DNA of 34,339 bases from Loktanella salsilacus (GCF_900114485.1 NZ_FOTF01000031.1:1-34339); one strand, 5' to 3'. Positions 17,568 to 29,017 are shown, counted from the first letter of the stretch. Notes: generated by a model from the sequence alone, not told the origin. A program made the numbers and translations.

Positions 17568-18272
17568 ATGCATAAAATTGCAGTCGCTGCCGCGCTTTCA
17601 ATTTTACCACTCTTCGCCCCGCAGGGGGCGCAGGCTGAATTTAATTCCTTATCTGAATTTACGATATCGACAAAAAATGTATTCAACTATGACGTTCGCC
17701 CCTATATGCCGCAGGACGCCGTACGTCTAAGCGCAGGAACGATCACCGAAGCATCGTACCAGCGCCCCCGCGATGCGTTTATTGACGGCAAATCCGCCCC
17801 GGCAACCAATCTGAAACACCTGATCGGTTGGGCTGAAGCAGGGCGCAATGGTTATGACGCGGTGCAACATGGCGCACGGATCGGGCCGAACAAACGCCCG
17901 ACTCAGATGACGATCGGTCAAATAAAGCAATGGATCAGAGCAACACCCGGTCAGCCCCATGCGATTGGCCGCTATCAGTTTATTCCCGCCACGCTTGATA
18001 CCCTCGTGCGTGAAATCGGGTTTAGCGCCAACACGGTCTTCACCGCCGACGTGCAGGATCGCCTGGCCGATCTGTTGCTTGAGGACGCAGGCTACAGCCT
18101 TTTTGTTGATGGTAAAGTCAGCCGCCACCAGTTCATGGATAATTTGGCAAAGATTTGGGCGGGTTTTCCGACCTCGACCGGCAGGTCGTTTTATCACGGC
18201 TATGCAGGAAACTATGCCACCATCAGCTGGAACGAATTTGATCATCACATGGCGAGCATTTTCAAACAGTAA
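17568..18272 (+). CDS. Secreted lysozyme-like (GH104-type) protein
   Basis: A 234-residue protein with a signal peptide (cleavage after AQA, about residue 23). The core at about 82-140 reads LIGWAEAGRNGYDAV and later HAIGRYQF. This matches the E...GYD...GRYQ layout of phage-lambda-type lysozymes and related muramidases, which cut the glycan strands of peptidoglycan. E90 is the likely catalytic acid. The ribosome site GGAGAG lies just upstream of the ATG. It stands alone after a strong terminator and 250 nt before the ATPase operon. A chromosomal secreted copy without holin or spanin genes suggests cell-wall remodelling, perhaps to let the large surface proteins through the wall, or attack on other cells, rather than prophage lysis. 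Family assignment is by motif only. Confidence 0.65.
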   Translation: MHKIAVAAALSILPLFAPQGAQAEFNSLSEFTISTKNVFNYDVRPYMPQDAVRLSAGTITEASYQRPRDAFIDGKSAPATNLKHLIGWAEAGRNGYDAVQHGARIGPNKRPTQMTIGQIKQWIRATPGQPHAIGRYQFIPATLDTLVREIGFSANTVFTADVQDRLADLLLEDAGYSLFVDGKVSRHQFMDNLAKIWAGFPTSTGRSFYHGYAGNYATISWNEFDHHMASIFKQ

Positions 18273-18453
18273 ATCGAAATTCAGCTTTTGGATTGGCGCT
18301 TCCTTGAATTTCCCAATTCATGCATAAAGCGGCGTGGATTGCACTTTAGGGCGCGGACCATGTAATCGGCTGAAGCGTACACATCCTGTATGCCCCCCCT
18401 TCCCGCACGAAAGACGGGTCTAGGCACCGCTTTCGCGCGATCTGGCTCGATTG

Positions 18454-18467
18454 CTGATCCAGATCAA
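18454..18467. promoter_or_regulatory. FNR/Crp-type box upstream of the N-ATPase operon
   Basis: CTGATCCAGATCAA fits YTGAY-N4-RTCAR, close to the FNR/FixK consensus TTGAT-N4-ATCAA. It ends 58 nt before the atpD start, a distance compatible with activation from about -41. It is one of five such sites in the window. Confidence 0.55.
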
Positions 18468-18498
18468 CGACCATATCGCGGCTTGCTGGCACGTTTAG

Positions 18499-20389
<1,891 letters not shown>

Positions 20390-20393
<4 letters not shown>

Positions 20394-20668
20394 CCCCGGA
20401 CGACGATGACCCCCTTGTGCGCCAAGCCCGCCTGCGCCGCGACCGCCACGACCGCTGGCTGCGCGAAGGCGATATGTCCGTTGGCCGCAGGTTGGCGCAG
20501 ATCGGCGTGCTGGGCTGGATGATCGTGGTTCCGATGCTGGCCGGGATCTTTACCGGGCGCTGGCTGGATGCACGCTTTGGCGACGGGATTTTCTGGACGG
20601 CCCCTTGCCTGATGCTGGGCCTTGGATTGGGCGGCTGGACCGCATGGAATTGGATGAACGCGGAATGA
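20390..20668 (+). CDS. atpQ: N-ATPase subunit AtpQ (AtpI-like)
   Basis: A 92-residue membrane protein with a charged N-terminal arm rich in Asp and Arg. Two hydrophobic segments follow (about 47-64 and 72-90), the second ending in WTAWNWMNAE. It resembles AtpI/AtpQ of N-ATPase operons, a presumed assembly factor or small membrane subunit. Its place between atpC and atpR is the expected one. It overlaps atpC by 4 nt and atpR by 4 nt. Confidence 0.85.
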
Positions 20669-20937
20669 TTGCAGACCTGCCGATGACCCTAAGCTTGCCC
20701 GCCAGCTTTGGCGGCGGAATTGTGCTGGGATTTGCCTATTTCTGGGCGCTGCGCGAAACCGCGCGCCTGATCGTCAACGGGGGGCATCCGGCGCTTGGAT
20801 TGGCGCTGACGCTTGGGCGGCTCGGGCTGATCGGCGCGGGGTTTTACGTGGCCGTGCTAGCGGGCGGGGCTGCCTTGATTGCCGCATTGGCAGGCGTGCT
20901 TGTCGCAAAAGCCGTGATGCTGCAGGTCGCGCCATGA
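20665..20937 (+). CDS. atpR: N-ATPase subunit AtpR
   Basis: A 90-residue protein with three predicted membrane helices, found in the family only in N-ATPase operons. The ATG at 20665 overlaps the atpQ stop by 4 nt and fixes the start; longer in-frame extensions would run through atpQ. Arginines in and next to the second helix (WALRETARLIV) fit the published idea that AtpR interacts with the carboxylates of c subunits. It overlaps atpB by 4 nt. Confidence 0.85.
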   Translation: MIADLPMTLSLPASFGGGIVLGFAYFWALRETARLIVNGGHPALGLALTLGRLGLIGAGFYVAVLAGGAALIAALAGVLVAKAVMLQVAP

Positions 20938-21617
20938 TGTCGCCGCTGGAATCCACCGTCCTGTTCAGCATCGGCCCGGTGCCGATCACGCAGGCGGTTT
21001 TGACGACATGGGGCATCATGGTCGTTCTGGTCGCAGGGGCCTTTGCCATGACCCGCAACCTAACCGTCCGGCCCAGCAAGCGGCAGGCCGCGCTGGAACT
21101 GATCGTCGCCACCATCGACACCCAGATCACCGAAACCACCGGGGCGGCCCCCGCGCCCTATCGCGGTTTCATCGGCACGCTGTTCATGTTCATTCTGGTC
21201 GCCAACTGGATATCGCTTATTCCGGGGATGGAACCGCCGACCGCCCAGTTGGAAACTGACGCGGCGCTGGCGCTGCTGGTGTTTGCATCCGTGATCTGGT
21301 TCGGCGTGCGCGGCGCAGGGGCTGGCGGCTATTTGCGGTCCTTCACCCGGCCCAACCCGATCATGATCCCCCTCAATATCCTGCAAAGCCTGACGCGCGT
21401 TTTTTCGATGTTCGTGCGCCTGTTCGGTAACGTCATGAGCGGCGTTTTCGTCATCGCCATCGTGGCATCGCTGGCCGGACTGCTGGTTCCGATCCCGCTG
21501 ATGGCCCTCGATCTGCTGACGGGGCTGGTTCAGGCCTATATCTTTGCCGTCCTCGCGATGGTCTTCATCGCCGCCACGATTACGGACGGCGCTCCCACTA
21601 CACAAAAGGACTCCTAA
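20934..21617 (+). CDS. atpB: N-ATPase Fo subunit a
   Basis: The 227-residue membrane stator subunit that carries the ion half-channels. The essential arginine is R162 in SMFVRLFGNVMSG, matching the conserved R-L-F-G-N of all F-type a subunits. Five or six hydrophobic segments are visible. It is shorter than housekeeping AtpB, as usual in N-ATPases. The start ATG ATG is coupled to the atpR stop, and its stop TAA overlaps the atpE start by one base. Confidence 0.93.
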   Translation: MMSPLESTVLFSIGPVPITQAVLTTWGIMVVLVAGAFAMTRNLTVRPSKRQAALELIVATIDTQITETTGAAPAPYRGFIGTLFMFILVANWISLIPGMEPPTAQLETDAALALLVFASVIWFGVRGAGAGGYLRSFTRPNPIMIPLNILQSLTRVFSMFVRLFGNVMSGVFVIAIVASLAGLLVPIPLMALDLLTGLVQAYIFAVLAMVFIAATITDGAPTTQKDS

Positions 21618-21862
21618 TGGACTATCTTCCGCATATCAGCATCATCTGCGCGGCCTTTGCCGTATCTTTCGGTGCCATCGGGCCAGCCTTGGCCGAAGGC
21701 CGCGCCGTGGCCGCCGCGATGGACGCCATCGCCCGCCAGCCAGAGGCAGCGAATACGATTTCCCGCACCCTGTTTGTCGGCCTTGCCATGATCGAGACGA
21801 CGGCGATCTATTGCCTTGTGATCGCGCTGCTTTTGCTCTTTGCCAATCCGCTTTTGTCATGA
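21617..21862 (+). CDS. atpE: N-ATPase Fo subunit c (Na+-type ion site)
   Basis: An 81-residue hairpin of two membrane helices that forms the rotor ring. The ion-binding glutamate is E60 in the second helix, followed by T61 and T62 (MIETTAIY). A second carboxylate, E27, lies in the first helix (GPALAEGRAV). Glu-Thr in helix 2 plus a helix-1 Glu is the signature of Na+-coordinating c subunits of N-ATPases, whereas proton-type rings lack the polar partners. The loop RQPEA is the conserved RQP contact with the stalk. I infer Na+ transport; direct proton use cannot be excluded. Confidence 0.93.
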   Translation: MDYLPHISIICAAFAVSFGAIGPALAEGRAVAAAMDAIARQPEAANTISRTLFVGLAMIETTAIYCLVIALLLLFANPLLS

Positions 21863-22596
21863 CCATCGACTTTTGGACGCTTGGCCTGCAGGCGATCAAC
21901 GTCGGGGTCCTGATCTGGCTGCTGTCCCGCGTGTTCTGGACCCCCATCGCCGCCGCCATCGGGGCGCGGCAAACAGCGACGCAAACCGCGCTGGATGACG
22001 CTGCAGATGTGCAGGCCAAGGCAGATGCCGCACTGGCTGACGTCACGCAGGCCCGCGCGGGCATTGCCGCAGAACGGACAGCCGCGCTCGCCGAGGCCGC
22101 GCGCGAGGCTGAAGCGCAGAGCAAACAAGCCGCCGCCGCTGCGCAGACGCAGGCCGATACGCTTTTGGCTGCGGCAAAGGCCACTGCGATGGCCAAGGCA
22201 GAGGACGACCGCGCCGCGGCCAATGCCGCATCAGCGACGCTTGCGGTTGCCATGGCGCGCAAGCTTTTGGCGGGGCTGGATACGCAGGTTGTACAAGCCG
22301 CGTTTCTGGATCGTTTGGTCGCCGGGATCGCGGAAATGACGCCAAGCGATCGCGCCGCCCTTGTCGCCACGCCGGGCGGCATCGACCTTGTCAGCCCCGA
22401 TGCGCTGGACGCAGCGGCTCAAGCCAAGGTCACGGCGGCGGTCCACAAGGCGCTTGGCGGTAAGCCCGATCTGCAATTTGTCACTGATCCCGCGCTGATC
22501 GCAGGAGGAGAGCTGCGCACGGCGCATTTCACGCTGCACAACAGTTGGCGCGCCGATTTGGACGATATCGCCGGGGCGCTGACCGATGCCGCGTGA
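21859..22596 (+). CDS. atpF: N-ATPase subunit b with C-terminal delta-like domain
   Basis: A 245-residue peripheral-stalk subunit, far longer than the usual ~160. One N-terminal membrane helix (about 6-24) is followed by a long Ala-rich coiled coil (about 35-140). The C-terminal part (about 150-245) resembles delta/OSCP: the segment [14 protein letters not shown] and the helix [13 protein letters not shown] match the VDPSLIGG...L..L ending of delta. No separate atpH is present in the operon, so the fusion supplies delta, as known for N-ATPases. The ATG at 21859 overlaps the atpE stop by 4 nt; the frame open upstream of it is not used. Confidence 0.92.
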   Translation: MTIDFWTLGLQAINVGVLIWLLSRVFWTPIAAAIGARQTATQTALDDAADVQAKADAALADVTQARAGIAAERTAALAEAAREAEAQSKQAAAAAQTQADTLLAAAKATAMAKAEDDRAAANAASATLAVAMARKLLAGLDTQVVQAAFLDRLVAGIAEMTPSDRAALVATPGGIDLVSPDALDAAAQAKVTAAVHKALGGKPDLQFVTDPALIAGGELRTAHFTLHNSWRADLDDIAGALTDAA

Positions 22597-24103
22597 TCCC
22601 GAAACGGACTGGCTGTCCGCCGCACAGCAGACATTGGACACAATGACACTCTCCCCCCGCGCCGCCCATCGCGGCCGGGTCGAAGAGATCGGCGACGGCG
22701 TCGCCATGATCTCTGGCCTGCGCGATGTGGGGCTGGACGAGGTGTTGCACTTTTCAGGCGGGCAAACCGGATTCGCCCGCGTGCTGGACCCGGACCAGAT
22801 TGGCTGCGTCCTGCTGGACGGCACCACGCAGGTCGAGGCTGGCGACGCCGTCTACGGCACGGGCACCGTTGTGGATGTGCCTGTCGGCGCGGGCCTGCTG
22901 GGGCGCATCGTCGATCCCTTGGGCCGCCCGCTGGATGGCAAGGGCGCGATCACGGCAGACACCCGCATGCCCATTGAACGCGCTGCCCCCGCGATTATCG
23001 ACCGCGATCTGGTGACCGAGCCCGTGCAAACCGGCGTCGTCGTCGTCGACACCCTGTTCCCCCTTGGCCGCGGCCAAAGAGAGTTGATCGTGGGTGATCA
23101 TTCGACCGGGAAAACGACGCTCGCTATAGACGCGATCATGGCGCAGGCGCACAGCGATATGATCTGCGTCTATGTCGCCATCGGGCAGAAATCGTCCAGC
23201 GTGCGCCGGGCGATTACCGCACTGCAAACGGCAGGCAATTTTGACCGCTGCATCGTGGTGGTCGCCAGCGCCGCCAGCGCGCCGGGCTTGCAATGGATCG
23301 CGCCCTATGCGGGCATGACGATGGCCGAACACTTTCGCGACGCGGGCCAGCACGCGCTGATCGTCATCGACGATCTGTCCAAACACGCCGCAACCCACCG
23401 CGAAATCGCACTTTTGACACGGCAATCGCCGGGCCGCGAGGCCTATCCCGGCGATGTATTCTATATCCACGCCCGCCTGCTGGAACGCGCGGCCAAGCTG
23501 TCGGCGGCCCTTGGTGGCGGATCGCTGACCGCCTTGCCGATTGCCGAAACCGTGGCAGGCAATCTGTCGGACTATATCCCGACCAACCTGATTTCGATCA
23601 CCGACGGGCAGATCGTTCTGGATGCGGCGCTGTTCCATCAAGGCCAGAAACCGGCGGTGGATGCGGGCCTGTCGGTCAGCCGCGTTGGCGGTAAAACGCA
23701 GGCGAAACTGCTGCGCACCGCCGCCGGTACCCTGCGGCTGGACTATGCCCAGTTTCTGGAACTCGAGGTGTTTACCCGCTTTGGCGGCATGCCCGACGGG
23801 CGCGTGCGCAGCCAGCTGACGCGCGGTGCCCGGATCAGAGAGGCGCTGCGCCAAGACCAGCACACCCCGTTCCGATTGGCCGACGAGGTGGCGCTGATGA
23901 TGGCGGTGCAGGCGGGCCTGCTCGATGCAGTGCCCACCAGCGCCGTGGCCGCATTTCGCGCCGGGGTGCCCGCGCGGCTGGACCAACAAGCCGCCGCGCA
24001 GGTGCAGACCATTACCGACACCAGCACGCTTGATGACACAGGCCATGCCCACCTTTTGGACGTGCTGAACGCGTATGCCGAAACCTTTGCCGTGCAACCA
24101 TGA
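22586..24103 (+). CDS. atpA: N-ATPase F1 subunit alpha
   Basis: A 505-residue non-catalytic nucleotide-binding subunit. The P-loop is GDHSTGKT at 170-177 (GDRQTGKT in most F-ATPases), and the arginine finger lies in [10 protein letters not shown]. The N-terminal crown domain and C-terminal helical domain are complete. It overlaps the atpF end by 11 nt, consistent with coupled translation, and overlaps atpG by 4 nt. The H-S substitution for R-Q in the P-loop is a mild departure and leaves the Lys and Thr intact. Confidence 0.94.
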   Translation: MPRDPETDWLSAAQQTLDTMTLSPRAAHRGRVEEIGDGVAMISGLRDVGLDEVLHFSGGQTGFARVLDPDQIGCVLLDGTTQVEAGDAVYGTGTVVDVPVGAGLLGRIVDPLGRPLDGKGAITADTRMPIERAAPAIIDRDLVTEPVQTGVVVVDTLFPLGRGQRELIVGDHSTGKTTLAIDAIMAQAHSDMICVYVAIGQKSSSVRRAITALQTAGNFDRCIVVVASAASAPGLQWIAPYAGMTMAEHFRDAGQHALIVIDDLSKHAATHREIALLTRQSPGREAYPGDVFYIHARLLERAAKLSAALGGGSLTALPIAETVAGNLSDYIPTNLISITDGQIVLDAALFHQGQKPAVDAGLSVSRVGGKTQAKLLRTAAGTLRLDYAQFLELEVFTRFGGMPDGRVRSQLTRGARIREALRQDQHTPFRLADEVALMMAVQAGLLDAVPTSAVAAFRAGVPARLDQQAAAQVQTITDTSTLDDTGHAHLLDVLNAYAETFAVQP

Positions 24104-24930
24104 CCGCGCGGCTGGCCGATATCACCGCCCGGATCGAAGGCATCCGCCAGCTGGGGGCGGTGGTGAACGCGATGAAGGGTATTGCCTCGGCCCGCGCGCA
24201 TGTCGCCCGCGATCAGGTCACTGCGGTGGATAGCTATGCCGCGACGCTGGCGGCAGCGATGGCGCAGGTCGTCGGCGCGCAAGCGCAGGCTGCAACCGGC
24301 ACAGCAGACACACCGACCGGGCTGCTGGTGTTTTGCGCCGAACAAGGCTTTGCCGGGGCGTTCAGCGAACGGGTGCTGGACACCATCCCGGCAGATGCAC
24401 CGCTGTTCCTGATCGGCACGCGCGGGCTGTCTGTCGCGGCGAGCCGTGACATCACGCCGGACTGGCACGCCGCCCTGCCGTCTCACTCGACCGGGATGCC
24501 AAAGCTGGCAGAAGCGATCACCACAGCGATCTTTGCCGCAATGGCCAAGGGCGACATCGGCAGTCTTGATGTGATCCACACAAGCTGGGAGGCCGGGCGA
24601 CCAAGCGTGGCGCAGCACAGGCTTTTGCCGCTTGATCTGTCTGCCCTGCCCGCCCCAACCGGTGCTGACGTGCTGACGCAACTGCCGCGCACCGCGCTGA
24701 TTGAAGGGCTGTCGCAGGATTACCTGCACGCGCTGATCACCCGCGCCGCCCTGCACGCCTTTGCCGCCGAAAACGAGGCGCGGATGCAAGCGATGACTGC
24801 CGCAGGCCACCAGATTGAAGACGAGCTAGCCGTATTCGAGGCCCGCCTGCGCCACGTCCGCCAAAGCGCGATCACAGCCGAGATTATCGAACTTGGCACC
24901 GGCGCTGCCGCCGCCGGACCGGCAAGATAA
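24100..24930 (+). CDS. atpG: N-ATPase F1 subunit gamma
   Basis: A 276-residue central rotor shaft. The N-terminal helix has [22 protein letters not shown], in place of the common SIKNTQKITKAMKMVAASK. The C-terminal helix [17 protein letters not shown]...[18 protein letters not shown] is typical. It is last in the operon. No terminator is apparent in the 117 nt before phaC, so some read-through is possible. Confidence 0.93.
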   Translation: MTARLADITARIEGIRQLGAVVNAMKGIASARAHVARDQVTAVDSYAATLAAAMAQVVGAQAQAATGTADTPTGLLVFCAEQGFAGAFSERVLDTIPADAPLFLIGTRGLSVAASRDITPDWHAALPSHSTGMPKLAEAITTAIFAAMAKGDIGSLDVIHTSWEAGRPSVAQHRLLPLDLSALPAPTGADVLTQLPRTALIEGLSQDYLHALITRAALHAFAAENEARMQAMTAAGHQIEDELAVFEARLRHVRQSAITAEIIELGTGAAAAGPAR

Positions 24931-24960
24931 CGCCAACACGGCACCGCGCCCTGCACAACT

Positions 24961-24974
24961 TTGACCTGTATCAA
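24961..24974. promoter_or_regulatory. FNR/FixK-type box upstream of phaC
   Basis: TTGACCTGTATCAA is a near-perfect FNR/FixK-type palindrome (TTGAY-N4-RTCAA) lying 73 nt before the phaC start, in the 117-nt gap after atpG. A GACTAT segment at 24994-24999 lies where a -10 element would fall for an activator centred at about -41. This is the best match of the five sites to the classical consensus. Confidence 0.65.
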
Positions 24975-25047
24975 CATCAGCCCGCGCCAATGGGACTATC
25001 AGGGGGACAAGGGGCTGCCTGCTGCGCCTCGTTCCAAAGGACATCCC

Positions 25048-26820
25048 ATGCCAAGCCACATCAAGCTGATCGTCCCCGCGCCCAATAACCAAGACATTCC
25101 GCCACCCGCCCACGTGGCGGTGATCCCGCCACCCGTGCCAGAGACTCTGTTCGAGGCGCTCGACCGGGATATGCATGGCCGCATGGCGCAGGCGACATTC
25201 GGGATCGCGCCGTCTGTGCTGGCAGAGGCTTGGGTGGACTGGGCCGTCCACATCGCGGCCTCGCCGGGCAAACAGCTTAGCTTGGTGCAGCAGGCGATGA
25301 AGGACACGCAGACGTTCTGGATGTCTGCGCTTGGCCTGCAACCCACCGCGGTACCTGACGACCGGCGCTTTGCGTCCGATCACTGGAAGGCTTGGCCGTT
25401 CAACGTGCTGGCGCAGACCTATCACCAGAACTGGACGCTGCTGCAGAACGCCACCACGGGCGTGCACGGTGTCACCCCGGCGCATGAAAACCTGATGGCC
25501 TTTACCGCAGGGCTGCTGACCGATGCGGCGGCCCCGTCGAACTTTGCCATGACCAACCCCGATGTGCTGGCCGCGACGGTCAAAACCCGCGGCCAGAATA
25601 TGCTAGAGGGCCTGCGCAACCTGTCCCACGACGCCCTGCACAAGGGCGATCCGTCGACCGCGTTCAAGGTCGGGCACGATCTGGCGGCCACGCCGGGCAA
25701 AGTGGTGTACCACAACGACCTGATGGAGCTGATCCAATACGCCCCCACGACCGCAAAAGTGCGGCCAGAGCCGATCCTGATCGTGCCCGCGTGGATCATG
25801 AAGTATTACATCCTTGATCTGTCCCAGCATAATTCGTTGGTGAAATACCTCGTCGGACAAGGCTACACCGTGTTCATGGTGTCGTGGAAAAACCCCGAAG
25901 CCAGCGACCGCAATCGCAGCATGGAGGATTATCGCAAGCTTGGCGTCATGGACGCGATTGATGCTGCCTGCGCCATCACTGGTGCGCCGCAGGTGCACGC
26001 GATGGGCTATTGCCTTGGCGGCACGCTGCTGTCGATCGCCGCTGCCACCATGGGACGCGACCATGACGACCGCCTTGCGACCGTCACCCTGTTGGCCGCC
26101 CAAGTCGATTTCACCGAAGCCGGCCCCCTAAAGCTGTTCATCAACGAGGCCGAGGTCACGTTGATCGAGGATATGATGGAGTCGCAGGGTTTCCTGACCT
26201 CTGACCAGATGGCCGGGGCCTTTGCCCTATTGCATGCACGCGATCTGATCTGGGCCCCGATGATCCGCGACTACATGCTGGGGGAACGGGGCGATGCCTT
26301 TGACCTGATGTTCTGGAACGCCGACGGCACGCGGATGCCGTCGCAGATGCATGCGGAATACCTGCGCAAACTGTTCCTGCACAACGATCTGGCCGAGGGG
26401 CACTACCACGTTGGCGGCAAGGCCATCGCCCTGACCGATATCAAGGTGCCGCTGTTCGTCGTCGGCACCGAGGACGACCATGTCGCCCCTTGGCCGTCGG
26501 TCTATAAACTGCACCTATTTGCCGATACGGACATAATCTTTACCCTGACCAGCGGCGGCCATAACGCAGGCATCGTGTCAGAGCCGGGCCATCAGGGCCG
26601 CCACTTTCGCACAAGCGAGGCGGCCGAAGGGGCCGCCTTTCGCGATCCCGGCGACTGGCTGGCAGATACTGAACCGCAAGACGGATCATGGTGGCCTGTG
26701 CTGACAGATTGGCTCCTCGTGCGGTCCGGTAAGGACATACCCCCGCCGCCCATGGGCCAGCCAAATGGGCGTTATAAGGCAGGGGCAGACGCCCCAGGTG
26801 CCTATGTGATGCAGCCATGA
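25048..26820 (+). CDS. phaC: Class I poly(3-hydroxyalkanoate) synthase
   Basis: A 590-residue PHA synthase that polymerises (R)-3-hydroxyacyl-CoA into storage polyester on granules. The lipase-like box is GYCLGG at 320-325 with catalytic Cys322. The other triad members are probably D477 (in TEDDHVAPW) and H505 (in SGGHNAG). The conserved PAWIMKYYILDL segment is at about 247-258. Length fits class I. The ATG at 25048 follows AAAGGA with 7 nt; an open frame reaching to 24961 would run through the FNR-type box and is not used. The stop overlaps fabI by 4 nt. No phaA, phaB or phasin genes are in the window, so this may be an accessory synthase tied to stress metabolism. Confidence 0.9.
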   Translation: MPSHIKLIVPAPNNQDIPPPAHVAVIPPPVPETLFEALDRDMHGRMAQATFGIAPSVLAEAWVDWAVHIAASPGKQLSLVQQAMKDTQTFWMSALGLQPTAVPDDRRFASDHWKAWPFNVLAQTYHQNWTLLQNATTGVHGVTPAHENLMAFTAGLLTDAAAPSNFAMTNPDVLAATVKTRGQNMLEGLRNLSHDALHKGDPSTAFKVGHDLAATPGKVVYHNDLMELIQYAPTTAKVRPEPILIVPAWIMKYYILDLSQHNSLVKYLVGQGYTVFMVSWKNPEASDRNRSMEDYRKLGVMDAIDAACAITGAPQVHAMGYCLGGTLLSIAAATMGRDHDDRLATVTLLAAQVDFTEAGPLKLFINEAEVTLIEDMMESQGFLTSDQMAGAFALLHARDLIWAPMIRDYMLGERGDAFDLMFWNADGTRMPSQMHAEYLRKLFLHNDLAEGHYHVGGKAIALTDIKVPLFVVGTEDDHVAPWPSVYKLHLFADTDIIFTLTSGGHNAGIVSEPGHQGRHFRTSEAAEGAAFRDPGDWLADTEPQDGSWWPVLTDWLLVRSGKDIPPPPMGQPNGRYKAGADAPGAYVMQP

Positions 26821-27581
26821 ACGCGCTGGCTGGTAAAGTGGCGCTGGTACTGGGCGTGGCCAACGCCCAGTCCATCGCCGCAGGTTGCGCGCAGGCCTTT
26901 GCGGATGCGGGCGCTGATGTCGCGCTGACCTATCAAGGGGCAAAAGCGCGCCCTTTTGTCGAACCGGTCGCCGCGGCTGTGGGGGCCAAATTGCTTTTGC
27001 CGCTCGACGTCACGGTCGAGGGAGAGATGGAGGCCGTCTTTGCCGCCGTTCAGGCGCGCTGGGGGCATGTGGACATCCTTGTCCATTCCCTTGCGTTCTG
27101 CGGGGCAGACGATTTGCACGGACGGGTCACCGATTGCAGCGCGGCGGGCTTTGCGCAGGCGATGGATATTTCCGTCCATTCGCTGATCCGCGCCGCGCGT
27201 CTGGCGGAACCGCTGATGCATGCGGGCGGTACGATCCTAACGATGTCGTATTATGGCGGCGAAAAGGTCGTGGATAATTACAACATCATGGGGCCAGTCA
27301 AAGCCGCATTAGAGGCGGTTGTGCGCAACCTTGCGGTTGAACTGGGGCCACGGCAAATCCGCGTCAATGCCCTGTCACCGGGACCGCTGCGCACCCGCGC
27401 CGGGTCCGGCATTGCGCATTTCGACGCGCTGGTCGACGCGGCGCGCGACCGGGCACCGGAACAGGCGCTGGTCACGGTCGCAGACGTCGGCGACGTCGCC
27501 GCGATGCTGGCATCCGACGGTGCCCGCTGCGTCACCGGAGAGGTCGTGCACATCGACGGTGGCCTGCATGTCCGCGCCTGA
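26817..27581 (+). CDS. fabI: Enoyl-ACP reductase, FabI type
   Basis: A 254-residue short-chain dehydrogenase-fold enzyme that reduces enoyl-ACP (or enoyl-CoA) with NAD(P)H. The cofactor region is VLGVANAQSIAAG. The FabI catalytic pair is Y155 and K162 in YYGGEKVVDNYNIMGPVKAA, the spacing of E. coli Y156-K163, with Y145/Y146 also kept. Position 93 (HSLAF) is Ala where E. coli has Gly; Ala is natural in several FabI proteins and relevant to inhibitor binding. ATGA coupling to phaC and a 14-nt overlap with the next gene indicate one operon. In this setting it probably works on short acyl chains linked to PHA turnover rather than as the main FabI (inference). Confidence 0.88.
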   Translation: MNALAGKVALVLGVANAQSIAAGCAQAFADAGADVALTYQGAKARPFVEPVAAAVGAKLLLPLDVTVEGEMEAVFAAVQARWGHVDILVHSLAFCGADDLHGRVTDCSAAGFAQAMDISVHSLIRAARLAEPLMHAGGTILTMSYYGGEKVVDNYNIMGPVKAALEAVVRNLAVELGPRQIRVNALSPGPLRTRAGSGIAHFDALVDAARDRAPEQALVTVADVGDVAAMLASDGARCVTGEVVHIDGGLHVRA

Positions 27582-28959
27582 GCCTGAAGGCCAATTCATC
27601 GAAAACCGCACCTTTGCTGAACTGGCCGTGGGCGACACGGCACAGTCGGTGCGGACCCTAACGCCGCGCGACATATCGCTTTTCGCGGTCATGTCGGGCG
27701 ACGTGAACCCGGCGCATGTCGATGCGGCCTATGCGGCGACTGACATGTTCCACGGCGTCATTGCCCATGGCATGTGGGGGGCCGCGTTGATCAGCGCTGT
27801 TCTGGGCACGCAGTTGCCTGGGCCGGGAACAATCTTTCTGGACCAAAGCCTGTCGTTCAAGGCCCCTGTTGCGCTTGGCGATACGATCACGACCCGCATT
27901 ACAGTGACCGAAAAGTTGAACAAAGGCCGCGTCTTGCTTGCCTGCGCCTGCATCAATCAGGACGGCGTCACCGTGATCGACGGCATCGCCCGCGTCATCG
28001 CGCCTTCGGACAAGGTGCACCGCCCCCGCTTTGTGTTGCCAGAGGTCACGCTGCATGCCCCTGCCGCCCAATATGCCCGCCTTGTCGCCGCGACGACGGA
28101 TTTGACGCCCGTGCACACTGCCGTCGTGCATCCGTGCGACGCCCTGTCCCTGACGGGCGCCTTGGACGCCGCCGCGCGGGGCATCATCGTGCCGGTTCTG
28201 ATCGGTCCCGCCGGGCGCATCGCTGCGGCTGCCAAAGCGGCGGGCCGCGATCTGGATGCGATAGAGGTCATCGACGTCCCCCACAGCCATGCCGCAGCCG
28301 CAACGGCCGTCGCGCTTGCGAAAGCCGGCAAGGTCGCGGCGCTGATGCAGGGGGCACTGCAGACGGACGAGCTGATGGCGGAGGTGATGGACGCAGCCCT
28401 TGGCCTGCGCACCGAAAGGCTGATGAGCCATGTTTACGTGCTGGACGTCCCGACCTATGCCAAACCGCTGCTGATCACCGACGCGGCGATCAACGTCGCA
28501 CCTGACCTTAGCGCGAAACGCGATATCGTGCAGAACGCCATCCAACTGGCGCGGGCCCTTGGCACCGCCCATCCCAAAGTCGCGATCCTTGCGGCGGTCG
28601 AGACGGTCACCCCCCGCATGCCCGCGACGCTGCACGCCGCAGCCCTGTGCAAAATGGCGGATCGCGGGCAAATCACGGGCGGCGTGCTAGATGGGCCGCT
28701 GGCCTTCGACAATGCGATCTCGCCCGCCGCAGCGGCGGCCAAGGGGATCGTGTCGCCTGTCGCGGGTCAGGCCGATATCCTTGTGGCCCCAGACCTAGAA
28801 TCCGCGGACATGATGGCCAAGCAGCTGATTTATCTGGCAGGGGCTGATGCGGCCGGGCTTGTGATGGGGGCCAGCGTGCCCGTCATCCTGACCAACCCCG
28901 CCGACAGCGCATGGGCGCGGCTGGCATCCTGTGCGCTTGCGCGGCTGGTGATCGGCTGA
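27568..28959 (+). CDS. MaoC (R)-enoyl hydratase fused to phosphate acetyl/butyryltransferase
   Basis: A 463-residue bifunctional protein. Residues 1 to about 150 are a MaoC hot-dog hydratase with catalytic D45 and H50 in SGDVNPAHVDAAYA, the motif of (R)-specific enoyl-CoA hydratases. Residues about 165-463 are a phosphate acyltransferase of the Pta/Ptb family. It swaps CoA for phosphate on acetyl- or butyryl-CoA. The fusion is annotated in many alphaproteobacteria as bifunctional enoyl-CoA hydratase/phosphate acetyltransferase. The ATG at 27568 overlaps fabI by 14 nt. The hydratase can feed (R)-3-hydroxyacyl-CoA to PhaC, and the transferase can make acyl-phosphate. The acetate/butyrate kinase gene usually next to it is absent here. 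Confidence 0.88.
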   Translation: MSAPEPEGQFIENRTFAELAVGDTAQSVRTLTPRDISLFAVMSGDVNPAHVDAAYAATDMFHGVIAHGMWGAALISAVLGTQLPGPGTIFLDQSLSFKAPVALGDTITTRITVTEKLNKGRVLLACACINQDGVTVIDGIARVIAPSDKVHRPRFVLPEVTLHAPAAQYARLVAATTDLTPVHTAVVHPCDALSLTGALDAAARGIIVPVLIGPAGRIAAAAKAAGRDLDAIEVIDVPHSHAAAATAVALAKAGKVAALMQGALQTDELMAEVMDAALGLRTERLMSHVYVLDVPTYAKPLLITDAAINVAPDLSAKRDIVQNAIQLARALGTAHPKVAILAAVETVTPRMPATLHAAALCKMADRGQITGGVLDGPLAFDNAISPAAAAAKGIVSPVAGQADILVAPDLESADMMAKQLIYLAGADAAGLVMGASVPVILTNPADSAWARLASCALARLVIG

Positions 28960-29017
28960 TCGCTGCTAGCGCACGGTGCATAGCGCTGCGCATCAATCCG
29001 CCCGTTTAGCGCCAATC

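Noticed and set aside
17568-18272. Prophage lysis gene
   Set aside because: It has a Sec signal peptide and no holin, spanin, tail or integrase genes nearby.
22754-24097. 447-codon minus-strand frame opposite atpA
   Set aside because: Antisense shadow; the plus strand encodes an unmistakable ATPase alpha subunit.
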